This document shows positions 34,913 to 42,717 of a DNA stretch of 64,000 bases, piece by piece. Made by a program: the position numbers and the translations under genes. The stretch is from Nonlabens dokdonensis DSW-6. Lineage in GTDB: Bacteria > Bacteroidota > Bacteroidia > Flavobacteriales > Flavobacteriaceae. Position 1 is the stretch's first letter; every line of letters begins with the position of its first letter. Below the pieces are notes generated by a model that was given only the letters and a program-made list of their open reading frames with translations, did not search any database and was not told where the DNA came from. Where the stretch lies: contig NC_020156.1 in the NCBI RefSeq assembly GCF_000332115.1, positions 3,597,501 to 3,661,500 of the forward strand. The letters run 5' to 3'.

Positions 34913-35248
34913 CTAGTTGTAAACAGACTCTTTACCGTGGTGAACACAAAGCATGTAATAGATACAAGCACGGTATTTTGCACGCTCACTTTTACCATAC
35001 TTTTCGATTACTGCTTCTACAGAATCCATTAAATTATCTCCTGAAAGACCTAATTTTTTCTCTAAGTAGTTTTTAACTACGCGTTCCATTTCGCTTTTCT
35101 CAGCACTTACAGTTTCGGCATCTTTGTTATAAATAGATGGTCCTAAACCTTTTGTTACTTTTCTAAGCAACTCTTCATCAAGTTTGCCTCCTACTTTGTC
35201 TTTGTAAGCTGCGATGTATTTTTCTACTCTTTCGTCAAATTTACTCAT
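34913..35248 (-). CDS. DUF2853 family protein
   Basis: 111 residues, small, soluble and helical. Family-type elements: R-V-E-K-Y-I-A-A-Y-K near the start, V-T-K-G-L-G-P-S-I-Y-N-K-D-A in the middle, and A-K-Y-R-A-C-I-Y-Y-M-L near the end. Structural work on DUF2853 exists but the function is unknown. It is downstream of menD on the same strand with a 69-base gap, so cotranscription is possible. Confidence 0.88.
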   Translation of the reverse strand: MSKFDERVEKYIAAYKDKVGGKLDEELLRKVTKGLGPSIYNKDAETVSAEKSEMERVVKNYLEKKLGLSGDNLMDSVEAVIEKYGKSERAKYRACIYYMLCVHHGKESVYN

Positions 35249-35317
35249 AATGTTACTGATCGATTTAAATTAATTAATTAATGATAAATGTATGCCTTAA
35301 AAGTAAAGGATTAATTT

Positions 35318-36988
35318 CTATTTTAAAAATTTAAAGTAATCTAGAAGAACGGTATCATTAGTCCGTCTAGGTGTAAATATTTCTAACAATTGAGGTTGCT
35401 TGTTGTTAGATTGTAATTTTTGGTACGCTTTCGCGAAAGCGGACTCTTCACTTATACTTTGATAATTAAAACTATGCATCTTGCAAAGGTGCTTTGCAGT
35501 AAGATGATGTTGAGTCTCAAAATAGGTGTCAAACTCCATAGTATCCTTATGACCAGGTAAAATTCTAAAAATTCCACCTCCAGAATTATTGATTACAATA
35601 ATCTTGAAGTTTTTAGGAATATAATTGTTCCACAAAGCGTTAGAATCGTAGAAAAAACTCAAATCTCCAGTAATTAAAGTAACTGGTTTATTACTAGCAA
35701 TAGCAGCGCCTATTGCTGTACTAGTACATCCATCGATACCACTTGTACCACGGTTAGAGAATACCACATGCGTAGGATTCATTTGAAATAATTGCGCATA
35801 ACGTATCGTACTACTATTACCTAACTGTAAAACAATATCATTAGGAAGTTCTTTAAATAGTAATTCAAAGACTTTGAAATCAGACCAAGGCATTTTTTCA
35901 AAATAGCGCTCTCTTTTAATCAGGTAATCTTTAAAATGGTCTGTCCAGCGTTTTTGATAATTGCTTTTCACATATTCTTTAGGTAATTGCTCAATCCAGA
36001 GTTGAGGCTTTACCTTAATATGACCAGCAAGTTTAAAGAACGTATCATAAGCCTTTCTTTTACCTACGTGAAAATGTACTTTAGTTTCAAAACGTCTTAA
36101 GTATTGTTTGATTTTTTTGGAGACGATCATTCCGCCTATGGTAACTACCAGATCTGGTTGCAAGTCCTTAATCTGATCGTCGTGCTTTTCTATAGGTGCA
36201 ATTAAGGTATCTATTCCCCAAATGATATTTTCATGGACGACGTTACTACTCACCTCGCTCATTACTAAAACACTAGGATCACTAGTTAAAATATCTAGAT
36301 CTTCCTTTTGAAACACCGGCGGATTCAATGTTGCTAGAATGACTAATTTCCTTTTGGCGTTTTTCCATTGGTCAATAAAACTTTCTGGAATTATACTAGA
36401 CTCATCTTTAAGAAGGTCTATTACCTTAACTTCTAGAGATGGTTGATCTACCTTGTTGTATAAAGGCTCTTCAAAAGGTATATTAATATGTACGGGACCA
36501 TGTTGTGAGATAGAAGTGTTGATTGCTTTATTGATCAATCGCTCATTAGTCGCGATACCTTCTTGATCTTCTACAGAATTAATAACTTCTAGCTGTGTAT
36601 CAAATAAAATATGATTTGCAAATACATGTTGCTGCCTAATAGTTTGACCATCACCTATATCAATTTTGTGAGATGGACGGTCTGCACTGAGAACTAATAA
36701 GGGAATTTCAGAGTAAAAAGCCTCTGCAATAGCTGGATAATAATTAAGTAGAGCGCTACCACTGGTGCAAAGAATTGCCACTGGCTCTTGCAATTGCTGC
36801 GCAATACCCAATGCTACATGAGCTGCACAACGTTCATCTACAACGCTATAACAATTGAAAAAATCATTTTCTGAAAAACCTATTGTTAATGGAGCATTTC
36901 TAGAACCAGGCGAGATAACGATGTTTTTTATACCTCTTTCTTTACATAAAAGAATGACTTGCTGAGCATGAAGAATTTCTGGATACAT
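35318..36988 (-). CDS. menD: 2-succinyl-5-enolpyruvyl-6-hydroxy-3-cyclohexene-1-carboxylate synthase
   Basis: 556 residues, usual MenD size. The start holds V-I-S-P-G-S-R-N-A-P-L (residues 23-33), typical of MenD; C-T-S-G-S-A-L-L-N-Y-Y-P-A-I-A-E-A near 75-91; the thiamine diphosphate motif G-D-L-S-F-F-Y-D-S-N-A-L-W-N-N. It joins isochorismate and 2-oxoglutarate-derived succinic semialdehyde in menaquinone synthesis. A palindrome copy encodes AFAKA at 517-521. It is near menF and the hotdog thioesterase on the same strand. A TACCTTTG -7 element is 7 bases upstream of the ATG. Confidence 0.94.
   Translation of the reverse strand: MYPEILHAQQVILLCKERGIKNIVISPGSRNAPLTIGFSENDFFNCYSVVDERCAAHVALGIAQQLQEPVAILCTSGSALLNYYPAIAEAFYSEIPLLVLSADRPSHKIDIGDGQTIRQQHVFANHILFDTQLEVINSVEDQEGIATNERLINKAINTSISQHGPVHINIPFEEPLYNKVDQPSLEVKVIDLLKDESSIIPESFIDQWKNAKRKLVILATLNPPVFQKEDLDILTSDPSVLVMSEVSSNVVHENIIWGIDTLIAPIEKHDDQIKDLQPDLVVTIGGMIVSKKIKQYLRRFETKVHFHVGKRKAYDTFFKLAGHIKVKPQLWIEQLPKEYVKSNYQKRWTDHFKDYLIKRERYFEKMPWSDFKVFELLFKELPNDIVLQLGNSSTIRYAQLFQMNPTHVVFSNRGTSGIDGCTSTAIGAAIASNKPVTLITGDLSFFYDSNALWNNYIPKNFKIIVINNSGGGIFRILPGHKDTMEFDTYFETQHHLTAKHLCKMHSFNYQSISEESAFAKAYQKLQSNNKQPQLLEIFTPRRTNDTVLLDYFKFLK
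35427..35440. repeat. GCTTTCGCGAAAGC palindrome, copy 10 (inside menD)
   Basis: Perfect copy (16 bp with C/G flanks), read on minus as Ala-Phe-Ala-Lys-Ala in the C-terminal region of MenD. Confidence 0.95.
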
Positions 36989-36995
36989 ATACTAA

Positions 36996-37003
36996 CAAAG
37001 GTA
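36996..37003 (-). promoter_or_regulatory. -7 promoter element of menD
   Basis: TACCTTTG on minus, 7 bases before the menD ATG. The implied leader is nearly absent. Confidence 0.5.
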
Positions 37004-37321
37004 CTAGCCAAACTAGTTGCAGACAACTTCCTTAACAGCTTCTTACCAAAAATAAATCTTCTTTAAAAGTGAATAATTAAAAATTGAGACAGCAATAGCC
37101 TGGCAAATCTATATAATCATACCTGTTTTAAGGAAGATATCTTAATTTTTAATCATTAAATTAATTAAATAAACAGTTCAATCAACACTTAGACTATTCA
37201 ATAAGTCTTTTTATCTAGAAAACAAGCTGTTTCAAAAACTAATAAAGAACTTTTAGAAAATCAATATTGTTTATTTAAAATATTATGTCGATCTTTAAAA
37301 TTCAATAAAGAGATCCAACCT
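37004..37321. other. AT-rich intergenic region without a supported gene
   Basis: 318 bases between the menD promoter and a possible small gene. Very AT-rich, with ATTAAATTAATTAAATAAA-type runs near 37155; no hairpin, repeat copy or credible open frame was seen. Confidence 0.5.
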
Positions 37322-37510
37322 ATGATTATATTTAAATACCTTGTTTTTTATTCGTTTGTAGGAATATATCAAAGTGCAATTTTTACGAAGTCTATCTTCG
37401 GTAAGGTCTTCTCTTATTTTAGGGCAATGAACGAAAGTCGTAATGAACAAGGACAAGTAGTCGGATTTAAAACTACTCTCTTAAGAACTGCTTTTAGAAG
37501 CATATTGTAA
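37322..37510 (+). CDS. Possible small protein (62 residues)
   Basis: An N-terminal hydrophobic segment (about residues 3-25) is followed by a polar, non-random C-terminal half (AMNESRNEQGQVVGFKTTLL, basic end). The ORF fills an otherwise empty 530-base gap and is not a shadow of a gene on the other strand. It could be a small membrane protein. No family recognised, and no promoter of good quality is seen upstream, so this stays tentative. Confidence 0.4.
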   Translation: MIIFKYLVFYSFVGIYQSAIFTKSIFGKVFSYFRAMNESRNEQGQVVGFKTTLLRTAFRSIL

Positions 37511-37519
37511 TTTAAATTA

Positions 37520-38563
37520 TCACAACAAGCTTTTCATAGTAAACAGTTTTTGAACTGTTTCTTCATATTCTAGAATAGGATCACTCTTTGCAGTAATACC
37601 ACCACCTACATATAAGTATGCTTCATCATCAAGTAACTGCATACACCTTAAGTTTACGTAATAACTCGCTTCACGTTCTTCTACTATACCCAAGTATCCA
37701 GTATAAAAAGAACGGTCATAACCTTCATTATCCTTGATAAATTTTTGCGCAGCATCTCTAGGCAAACCACAAACCGCAGGTGTAGGATGCAATGCCTCTA
37801 TATAATCTTCTTTTCTAGATGGATCAATTAACGCATTGATATCAGTTTTTAAATGTACTAAGGTACCAGCTTGTGCTGTTTGAACTAGTGATTTTTTGAT
37901 ATGTGAAACACCTTTTGCTTTTAGATTTTCTACAATGAAGTCGGTTACTAATTTTTGTTCTTCGATCTCTTTTTCTCCCCAAACATGATCTTGATTTGGA
38001 TTGAATACTGCAGTTCCAGCAAGAGACATGGTTTGTAAATTTTCACCTTTTATTACTGCTAAAATCTCAGGAGTTGCGCCCATCCATTTTCCTACTTTTG
38101 GATGGTGAAAAAAGTAACAATTTGCTGCCGGATATTCATTGAGCAAAGCTTCTAAAATCTCAAGATCCGATGATCGTTTTGTAAAACTTTCCACACGAGA
38201 CAGAACGACTTTTTGAACGGTAGATTCCTTGAGCATGTCCACCGTTTTACGCACCATATTTGCATACCTTAATTTCTCTTTTTCATCAATCAAATGAGTT
38301 GCATTCAGTAGCTTAGAAGAAGTGTTACTTGAATTTTTAAACTTAAATTCTTTATACTCTTCAGAAGGTATAAAAACCTGATCTTCTGAATTTTCAAATT
38401 TTGAAAAAACACCATAAGTCATGTTGTCAGGTGCTGTTTTATGCCATTTTTGATCTCGCTGTGAGAGAATGCGCACAGTGCTTTGGTTTGCTTTTCTAAG
38501 TAACAGAAAAGGAAGCTTATTATCGACTAGATTTTGTAGGTATGAGAGTAAGTTTTCGCGCAA
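37520..38563 (-). CDS. menF: Isochorismate synthase (chorismate-binding enzyme)
   Basis: 347 residues from TTG 38563; an in-frame stop lies seven codons upstream and the next Met is far inside, so TTG is the best start. The C-terminal chorismate-binding domain shows K-V-V-L-S-R-V-E, G-A-T-P-E-I-L, L-A-G-T-A, then H-P-T-P-A-V-C-G-L-P and G-Y-D-R-S-F-Y-T-G-Y-L-G, close to MenF/EntC. It converts chorismate to isochorismate, the entry to menaquinone. It is 30 bases downstream of the thioesterase gene and likely in its operon. The start codon lies in a decayed copy of the 14-bp palindrome (38552-38565). Confidence 0.9.
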   Translation of the reverse strand: MRENLLSYLQNLVDNKLPFLLLRKANQSTVRILSQRDQKWHKTAPDNMTYGVFSKFENSEDQVFIPSEEYKEFKFKNSSNTSSKLLNATHLIDEKEKLRYANMVRKTVDMLKESTVQKVVLSRVESFTKRSSDLEILEALLNEYPAANCYFFHHPKVGKWMGATPEILAVIKGENLQTMSLAGTAVFNPNQDHVWGEKEIEEQKLVTDFIVENLKAKGVSHIKKSLVQTAQAGTLVHLKTDINALIDPSRKEDYIEALHPTPAVCGLPRDAAQKFIKDNEGYDRSFYTGYLGIVEEREASYYVNLRCMQLLDDEAYLYVGGGITAKSDPILEYEETVQKLFTMKSLL

Positions 38564-38565
38564 GC
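38552..38565. repeat. Degenerate palindrome over the menF start
   Basis: GTTTTCGCGCAAGC differs from the 14-bp palindrome at two positions. It contains the probable TTG start codon of menF (minus). Confidence 0.4.
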
Positions 38566-38593
38566 GGTAAAGTAATAAGAGTTAAAAATACAG

Positions 38594-39007
38594 TTATTTT
38601 TTTAGAGCAATAGTGGTCAGTTTACAAATGGAAATAAGGCGCTGCTCTTCATCAGTAATTTTGATTTCCCAGAGTTGAGTTGTTCTTCCTTTATGTAAAA
38701 ATCGAGCCGTTGCAAAAACGTATCCATCCTTCTTCGATCGAGTATGATTTGCACTTATTTCAAGACCACGTATTGCAAAGTTTTTAGTATCTAAAAACAT
38801 ATAGCTTGCGGCACTTCCTACTGACTCAGCTAGAGCAACGCTAGCACCTCCATGAAGCACTCCATCTGGTTGATGTACTTTGTGAGTGACTGGCATTCTA
38901 GCTGTCAAATAATCTTCTCCTACATCGACATAGTCTATGTCGAGAGTTTCCATGAGCGTATTCTTGCAAATCGCATTACAGCGCTGTAGTATTTCTTCTT
39001 TGTCCAT
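38594..39007 (-). CDS. Hotdog-fold thioesterase (DHNA-CoA thioesterase-like)
   Basis: 137 residues. Hotdog core with V-H-Q-P-D-G-V-L-H-G-G-A-S-V-A-L-A-E (about residues 41-58), where the Glu is the likely catalytic base, then L-E-I-S-A-N-H-T-R and the strand R-T-T-Q-L-W-E-I. The PaaI/YdiI group hydrolyses aromatic acyl-CoA, and its position with menF and menD suggests 1,4-dihydroxy-2-naphthoyl-CoA thioesterase (MenI). Context-based substrate. A TATTTTTG -7 element is 9 bases upstream. Confidence 0.87.
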   Translation of the reverse strand: MDKEEILQRCNAICKNTLMETLDIDYVDVGEDYLTARMPVTHKVHQPDGVLHGGASVALAESVGSAASYMFLDTKNFAIRGLEISANHTRSKKDGYVFATARFLHKGRTTQLWEIKITDEEQRLISICKLTTIALKK

Positions 39008-39015
39008 ATCTTTAC

Positions 39016-39023
39016 CAAAAATA
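39016..39023 (-). promoter_or_regulatory. -7 promoter element of the thioesterase-menF unit
   Basis: TATTTTTG on minus, 8 bases before the thioesterase ATG. Matches TAnnTTTG. Confidence 0.5.
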
Positions 39024-39041
39024 AGGCATAGAATAGAATTA

Positions 39042-39686
39042 ATGGTTAAAATAGTATCTTATACACACACAAACTCCTACGAGACACTTTTTGAACTGAC
39101 AGATGAAACGCAACATATTTGGGTATGTTTTCATGGATTGGGTTACTTATCTACCTATTTTAAAAAATATTTTGAGAATTTTGATTCGGTTAAAAACTAT
39201 GTCATCATTCTTCAAGCACCTTCTAAGGCTTATATAGGTAAGGGTTTTAAACACGTAGGTGCTTGCTGGCTTACAAAGGTGGACACGCATCAAGAAATGC
39301 AAAATAACCTCAACTACATCAATAAGGTTTTAATCTCAGAAAAAATCGAACAAGATCCACGTGTAACACTTTTTGGTTATTCTCAAGGTGTTTCTATCGC
39401 TACTAGATTTTTAAAACAACACCACTTCCCTATTACATCGCTTATTATGCACAGCGGTAGTATTCCTGAAGAACTTACCAAAGAAGACGGTTTGCATTTT
39501 AAGAAATACTGTTCTCGATTTATTCACATTGCTGGAACAAAAGACGAATATTCTAATGAAGAAATCGTCGAAAGAGAAAAAGAAAAAATAGAATTGCTAT
39601 TTGGTACAGATTGTGAGATATACCGACCTGAAATAAAGCATGTCGTTCACGTTCCTTTACTTGAAGAAATTGCTCAAAACCTATAA
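39042..39686 (+). CDS. Alpha/beta hydrolase (esterase/phospholipase-like)
   Basis: 214 residues from ATG 39042; a longer frame overlaps the divergent thioesterase gene and is unsupported. Nucleophile elbow G-Y-S-Q-G (LFGYSQGVSIATRF, about residue 110); later the probable Asp in AGTKDEYS and His in IKHVVHVP. Resembles the carboxylesterase/phospholipase family of predicted cytoplasmic esterases. Substrate unknown. It is 2 bases before the RdgB-like gene, so they are an operon. Confidence 0.82.
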   Translation: MVKIVSYTHTNSYETLFELTDETQHIWVCFHGLGYLSTYFKKYFENFDSVKNYVIILQAPSKAYIGKGFKHVGACWLTKVDTHQEMQNNLNYINKVLISEKIEQDPRVTLFGYSQGVSIATRFLKQHHFPITSLIMHSGSIPEELTKEDGLHFKKYCSRFIHIAGTKDEYSNEEIVEREKEKIELLFGTDCEIYRPEIKHVVHVPLLEEIAQNL

Positions 39687-39688
39687 CT

Positions 39689-40267
39689 ATGGAAATTATC
39701 TTTGCTACTCATAACGAAAACAAGCTTAAAGAAGTACAAGTTTTAATGCCTTCTCATGTAAAGCTTGTTAGTCTTAAAGACTTAGGTTTTGAAGAAGACA
39801 TACCAGAAACAGCCGATACTATTGCTGGGAATGCTATACAGAAAGTAGAATACCTCAGAAATCGATTTGACTTACCCATTTTTGCAGACGATACTGGTCT
39901 TATCGTTGATTCTCTAGACGGCGAGCCTGGAGTATACAGCGCTAGATATGCTGGAGAGCAAAAGAACAGTGAGGATAACATGGACTTACTACTAGATAAG
40001 TTAACAAACAATAACGATAGGAAGGCACGTTTTATCACAGCCATTGCGTTACATTTGAACCATTGTCAAACCTTGTTTGAAGGCATTTGTGAAGGAACTA
40101 TTCTTAAAGAACGTAAAGGAGATAAAGGCTTTGGATACGACCCTATCTTTCAGCCAGACGGTTACACAAAATCATTTGCACAAATGACCTTAACAGAAAA
40201 GGGTGAAATAAGTCACAGAGCAAAGGCTTTAAGCAAACTTATAGACTACCTGAAAGACGTTAATTAA
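39689..40267 (+). CDS. rdgB: Non-canonical purine NTP pyrophosphatase (RdgB/HAM1)
   Basis: 192 residues. Family motif F-A-T-H-N-E-N-K-L-K-E-V at the start (T-x-N-x-x-K), then F-A-D-D-T-G-L-x-V-D-x-L-D-G-E-P-G-V-Y-S-A-R-Y-A-G (about residues 65-89) with the metal-binding Asp pair, and K-G-F-G-Y-D-P-I-F later. It hydrolyses ITP, dITP and XTP to monophosphates to keep deaminated purines out of nucleic acids. Tail-to-head with the hydrolase gene. Confidence 0.95.
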   Translation: MEIIFATHNENKLKEVQVLMPSHVKLVSLKDLGFEEDIPETADTIAGNAIQKVEYLRNRFDLPIFADDTGLIVDSLDGEPGVYSARYAGEQKNSEDNMDLLLDKLTNNNDRKARFITAIALHLNHCQTLFEGICEGTILKERKGDKGFGYDPIFQPDGYTKSFAQMTLTEKGEISHRAKALSKLIDYLKDVN

Positions 40268-40317
40268 AATATAAATCCCTATTAAATAAGTGCTTTAGCT
40301 TATTTTTATACCACAAT

Positions 40318-41136
40318 ATGAAACTACACTCTTACATTCTATTTTTTTGTTTTGGCTTATTTATCTCATTTAGTAACGCTCAAGGCGAAAAGGAAACAAC
40401 CAAAAAGACCGAGACCACTCCTACTAAGGTGAAAGGAAAAGTTCTGAACGCAAAGGATAATACCATTCTTGAAAATGTTAACATATTGAACCTTAACCAG
40501 ATTAAAGGTACCACAACCAATAAAGAAGGTGTTTTTCAAATTACTGCTAAAGTTAACGATACCCTATATTTCTCGTACTTAGGTTTTGAAACGATAAATG
40601 TACGAGTAACAGAAGACTGGTTAAAATTTGGTGATGTTACCATATCTATGACCGAGCAAGGTATTGCACTAGATGAGGTTACCGTAACCGAAACCTCGTT
40701 GACTGGCTTCTTAGAGATAGATGCAAAACGTGCCCCTATTTATGCTACAAGAAGGTATAAAATTAGTGGTTTGCCTAAAGGTTATGAAGCAGGAGATAGT
40801 GAGCCTGGAGCGATTACTAATATTTTAGAAAGTGTTTTTAACCCTGCAGACTTCTTGTACAATACTTTTGGTAAGAAGGGAAAATCCATGCGTAAACTAC
40901 GACAAGTAAAAGAGCAGGACGAGATCAGAACCTTATTGCAAAGTAAATACGACAGAGAAACCTTAATGAATCTGTTGCAATTAGATAAATTAGATATTGA
41001 TGCTATTTTAAGAAATTGTCAGTATTCTAAAACTTTCATAGAAACGGCAAATGACCTTCAAATTTTAGACGCCATAAGTGAATGCTATGAAGAGTATAAA
41101 ATCTTGAAAAGCTCTAAAGAAAAGAATAAAAAATAA
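40318..41136 (+). CDS. Secreted CarboxypepD_reg-like domain protein
   Basis: 272 residues, signal peptide to about residue 22 (cleavage after SNA). Residues about 36-120 form the carboxypeptidase regulatory-like beta-sandwich seen in front of TonB-dependent receptors: G-K-V-L-N-A-K-D-N-T-I-L-E-N-V-N, then G-T-T-T-N-K-E-G-V-F-Q-I, then Y-L-G-F-E-T. The C-terminal half (residues 140-270) is helical and has no barrel, so this is a stand-alone adaptor rather than a receptor. Starts 15 bases before the M28 peptidase gene, so they are likely cotranscribed. Confidence 0.8.
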   Translation: MKLHSYILFFCFGLFISFSNAQGEKETTKKTETTPTKVKGKVLNAKDNTILENVNILNLNQIKGTTTNKEGVFQITAKVNDTLYFSYLGFETINVRVTEDWLKFGDVTISMTEQGIALDEVTVTETSLTGFLEIDAKRAPIYATRRYKISGLPKGYEAGDSEPGAITNILESVFNPADFLYNTFGKKGKSMRKLRQVKEQDEIRTLLQSKYDRETLMNLLQLDKLDIDAILRNCQYSKTFIETANDLQILDAISECYEEYKILKSSKEKNKK

Positions 41137-41151
41137 CCAAACTTCAATCAA

Positions 41152-42210
41152 GTGAATTTAAAAAATGTATTATTAATTGCTCTAGCTTCTACCTTAATTA
41201 TAGGATGCAAAGGCATGAGAGGAAAAGATGGCAAACCTGGTAAACCTGGCGCCGATGGAACAAGCTCAAAAGCAGTTCTAGATTATTCTAAGGTAAATGT
41301 AATGGATTATGCTAATACCATTACACTAGAAGAGCTAGAAGAACAACTCTATTATTATGCTAGCGATGAAATGGAAGGTCGTAATACTGGCTCTCCTGGA
41401 CAGAAAAAAGCGGTGAATTATTTACGAGACCAATACAAAAAAATGGGAGTTCCTGGCGGCGGTCAGTATGGCGATTATTTTCAAATAGTTCCTGGTAAAG
41501 CTTTTGGGAAACCAGAATTATCTTCAGAAAACGTGCTAGCTTACATAGAAGGACGTGAATTTCCAGATGAAGTTCTTGTAATTTCTGCACATTTAGATCA
41601 CGTAGGTATGAAAGACGATAAAGTCTATAATGGTGCCGATGATGACGGGAGTGGTACCATCGCTCTTCTAGAAATTGCTGAAGCTTTTAAACAAGCTGTT
41701 AATGATGGCTATGGACCGCGCAGGTCTATCTTATTCTTACACGTGACTGGAGAAGAAATAGGATTGAAAGGAAGCAAGTACTATGCAGATAATCCTATTT
41801 ACCCTATGGAAAATACCATAGCAAATCTAAATATCGATATGATAGGAAGAATAGATGCTGACCATAAAGATAATCCTGATTATGTTTACTTGATAGGTAG
41901 TGATATGTTATCTCAAGAGCTACATGATATGTCTGAGGCGGCAAATAAAAGTTCTATGAACATGAATTTAGATTACAAATACAACGGTAAAGACGATCCT
42001 AATCGTTTTTACTACCGTAGCGATCACTATAATTTTGCGAAAAATGATGTTCCCGTAATTTTCTATTTTAATGGAACTCATGAAGATTACCATAAACCTA
42101 CAGATACTCCAGATAAAATAGAATATGAACTCTACCAGCGCCGTGCTAAATTGATATTTGCTACCGCATGGAAAGTTGCAAATGCAGACGAACGTCCAGC
42201 GTTGAAATAA
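41152..42210 (+). CDS. M28-family zinc aminopeptidase, lipoprotein
   Basis: 352 residues from GTG 41152. Signal peptide with lipobox LIIGC (Cys at about residue 19). Directly after it is a short collagen-like Gly-x-x stretch (GKDGKPGKPGADG). The M28 catalytic domain has zinc ligands in S-A-H-L-D-H-V-G (His), N-G-A-D-D-D-G-S-G (bridging Asp), G-E-E-I-G-L-K-G-S (Glu pair), N-I-D-M-I-G-R (Asp), and the final His in HEDYHKPTDTPDK. Likely an extracellular, membrane-anchored exopeptidase. Terminator downstream. Confidence 0.9.
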   Translation: MNLKNVLLIALASTLIIGCKGMRGKDGKPGKPGADGTSSKAVLDYSKVNVMDYANTITLEELEEQLYYYASDEMEGRNTGSPGQKKAVNYLRDQYKKMGVPGGGQYGDYFQIVPGKAFGKPELSSENVLAYIEGREFPDEVLVISAHLDHVGMKDDKVYNGADDDGSGTIALLEIAEAFKQAVNDGYGPRRSILFLHVTGEEIGLKGSKYYADNPIYPMENTIANLNIDMIGRIDADHKDNPDYVYLIGSDMLSQELHDMSEAANKSSMNMNLDYKYNGKDDPNRFYYRSDHYNFAKNDVPVIFYFNGTHEDYHKPTDTPDKIEYELYQRRAKLIFATAWKVANADERPALK

Positions 42211-42227
42211 ATAGAGCTGCACTCCTA

Positions 42228-42264
42228 TATAATAAAAGCGCAAATTCTATAATTTGCGCTTTTT
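42228..42264 (+). terminator. Intrinsic terminator after the M28 peptidase gene
   Basis: Perfect stem AAAAGCGCAAATT / AATTTGCGCTTTT with a CTAT loop, followed by T residues. Confidence 0.9.
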
Positions 42265-42286
42265 TAATTTCTAATCCCTTTTAAAA

Positions 42287-42649
42287 TTGTTTGAATTAAA
42301 ATACTTCTCAGCAAAAGCAATTGTATTTTTCGGTTCGATCGCTTTTATTATTACAGTTTTGAACAGCGTTTTGATGGTAATTTATTTAATAGAACAAAAC
42401 GTTGTTATACCTAATTTAGAAAGAAATTTAGAAATGGGAACATTTTTAACACCGATCAGTTTATTACATTTATGGAGTCCAAAAATTTTAGAAAAAACCG
42501 TCTCAGTTGATTTTTTTAAAAATAATTCGTTTGATCAACAAAAAGAATCAATCAGTAAACAGGTTAATAAAAAACAAACATGCAGTAAAGTGATAATTGG
42601 AATATGCTATATAATTCTATTGCTCGCTTGGCTTAAATTTCTGACATAA
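42287..42649 (+). CDS. Small membrane protein, unknown function
   Basis: 120 residues from TTG 42287; a later Met (MVIYLIEQ) is possible but would remove the first membrane helix. Two membrane helices (about residues 9-32 and 100-118) flank a polar central region. No family recognised. It lies between two hairpins, so it is a short monocistronic unit if expressed. Confidence 0.5.
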   Translation: MFELKYFSAKAIVFFGSIAFIITVLNSVLMVIYLIEQNVVIPNLERNLEMGTFLTPISLLHLWSPKILEKTVSVDFFKNNSFDQQKESISKQVNKKQTCSKVIIGICYIILLLAWLKFLT

Positions 42650-42684
42650 AAAAGGGTATGATCATAATATATCATACCCTTTTT
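42649..42684. terminator. Bidirectional terminator before the helicase gene
   Basis: Perfect stem AAAAAGGGTATGAT / ATCATACCCTTTTT with a CATAATAT loop, between convergent genes. Confidence 0.9.
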
Positions 42685-42693
42685 TGTGATCTA

Positions 42694-42707
42694 GCTTTCG
42701 CGAAAGC
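42694..42707. repeat. GCTTTCGCGAAAGC palindrome, copy 11
   Basis: Perfect 14-bp copy directly after the terminator hairpin and 11 bases before the helicase stop codon. Confidence 0.95.
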
Positions 42708-42717
42708 GAGATCTAAA

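Noticed and set aside
38937..39041. Longer start of the esterase gene
   Set aside because: It would overlap the coding sequence of the divergent thioesterase; the ATG at 39042 starts the family-like part.
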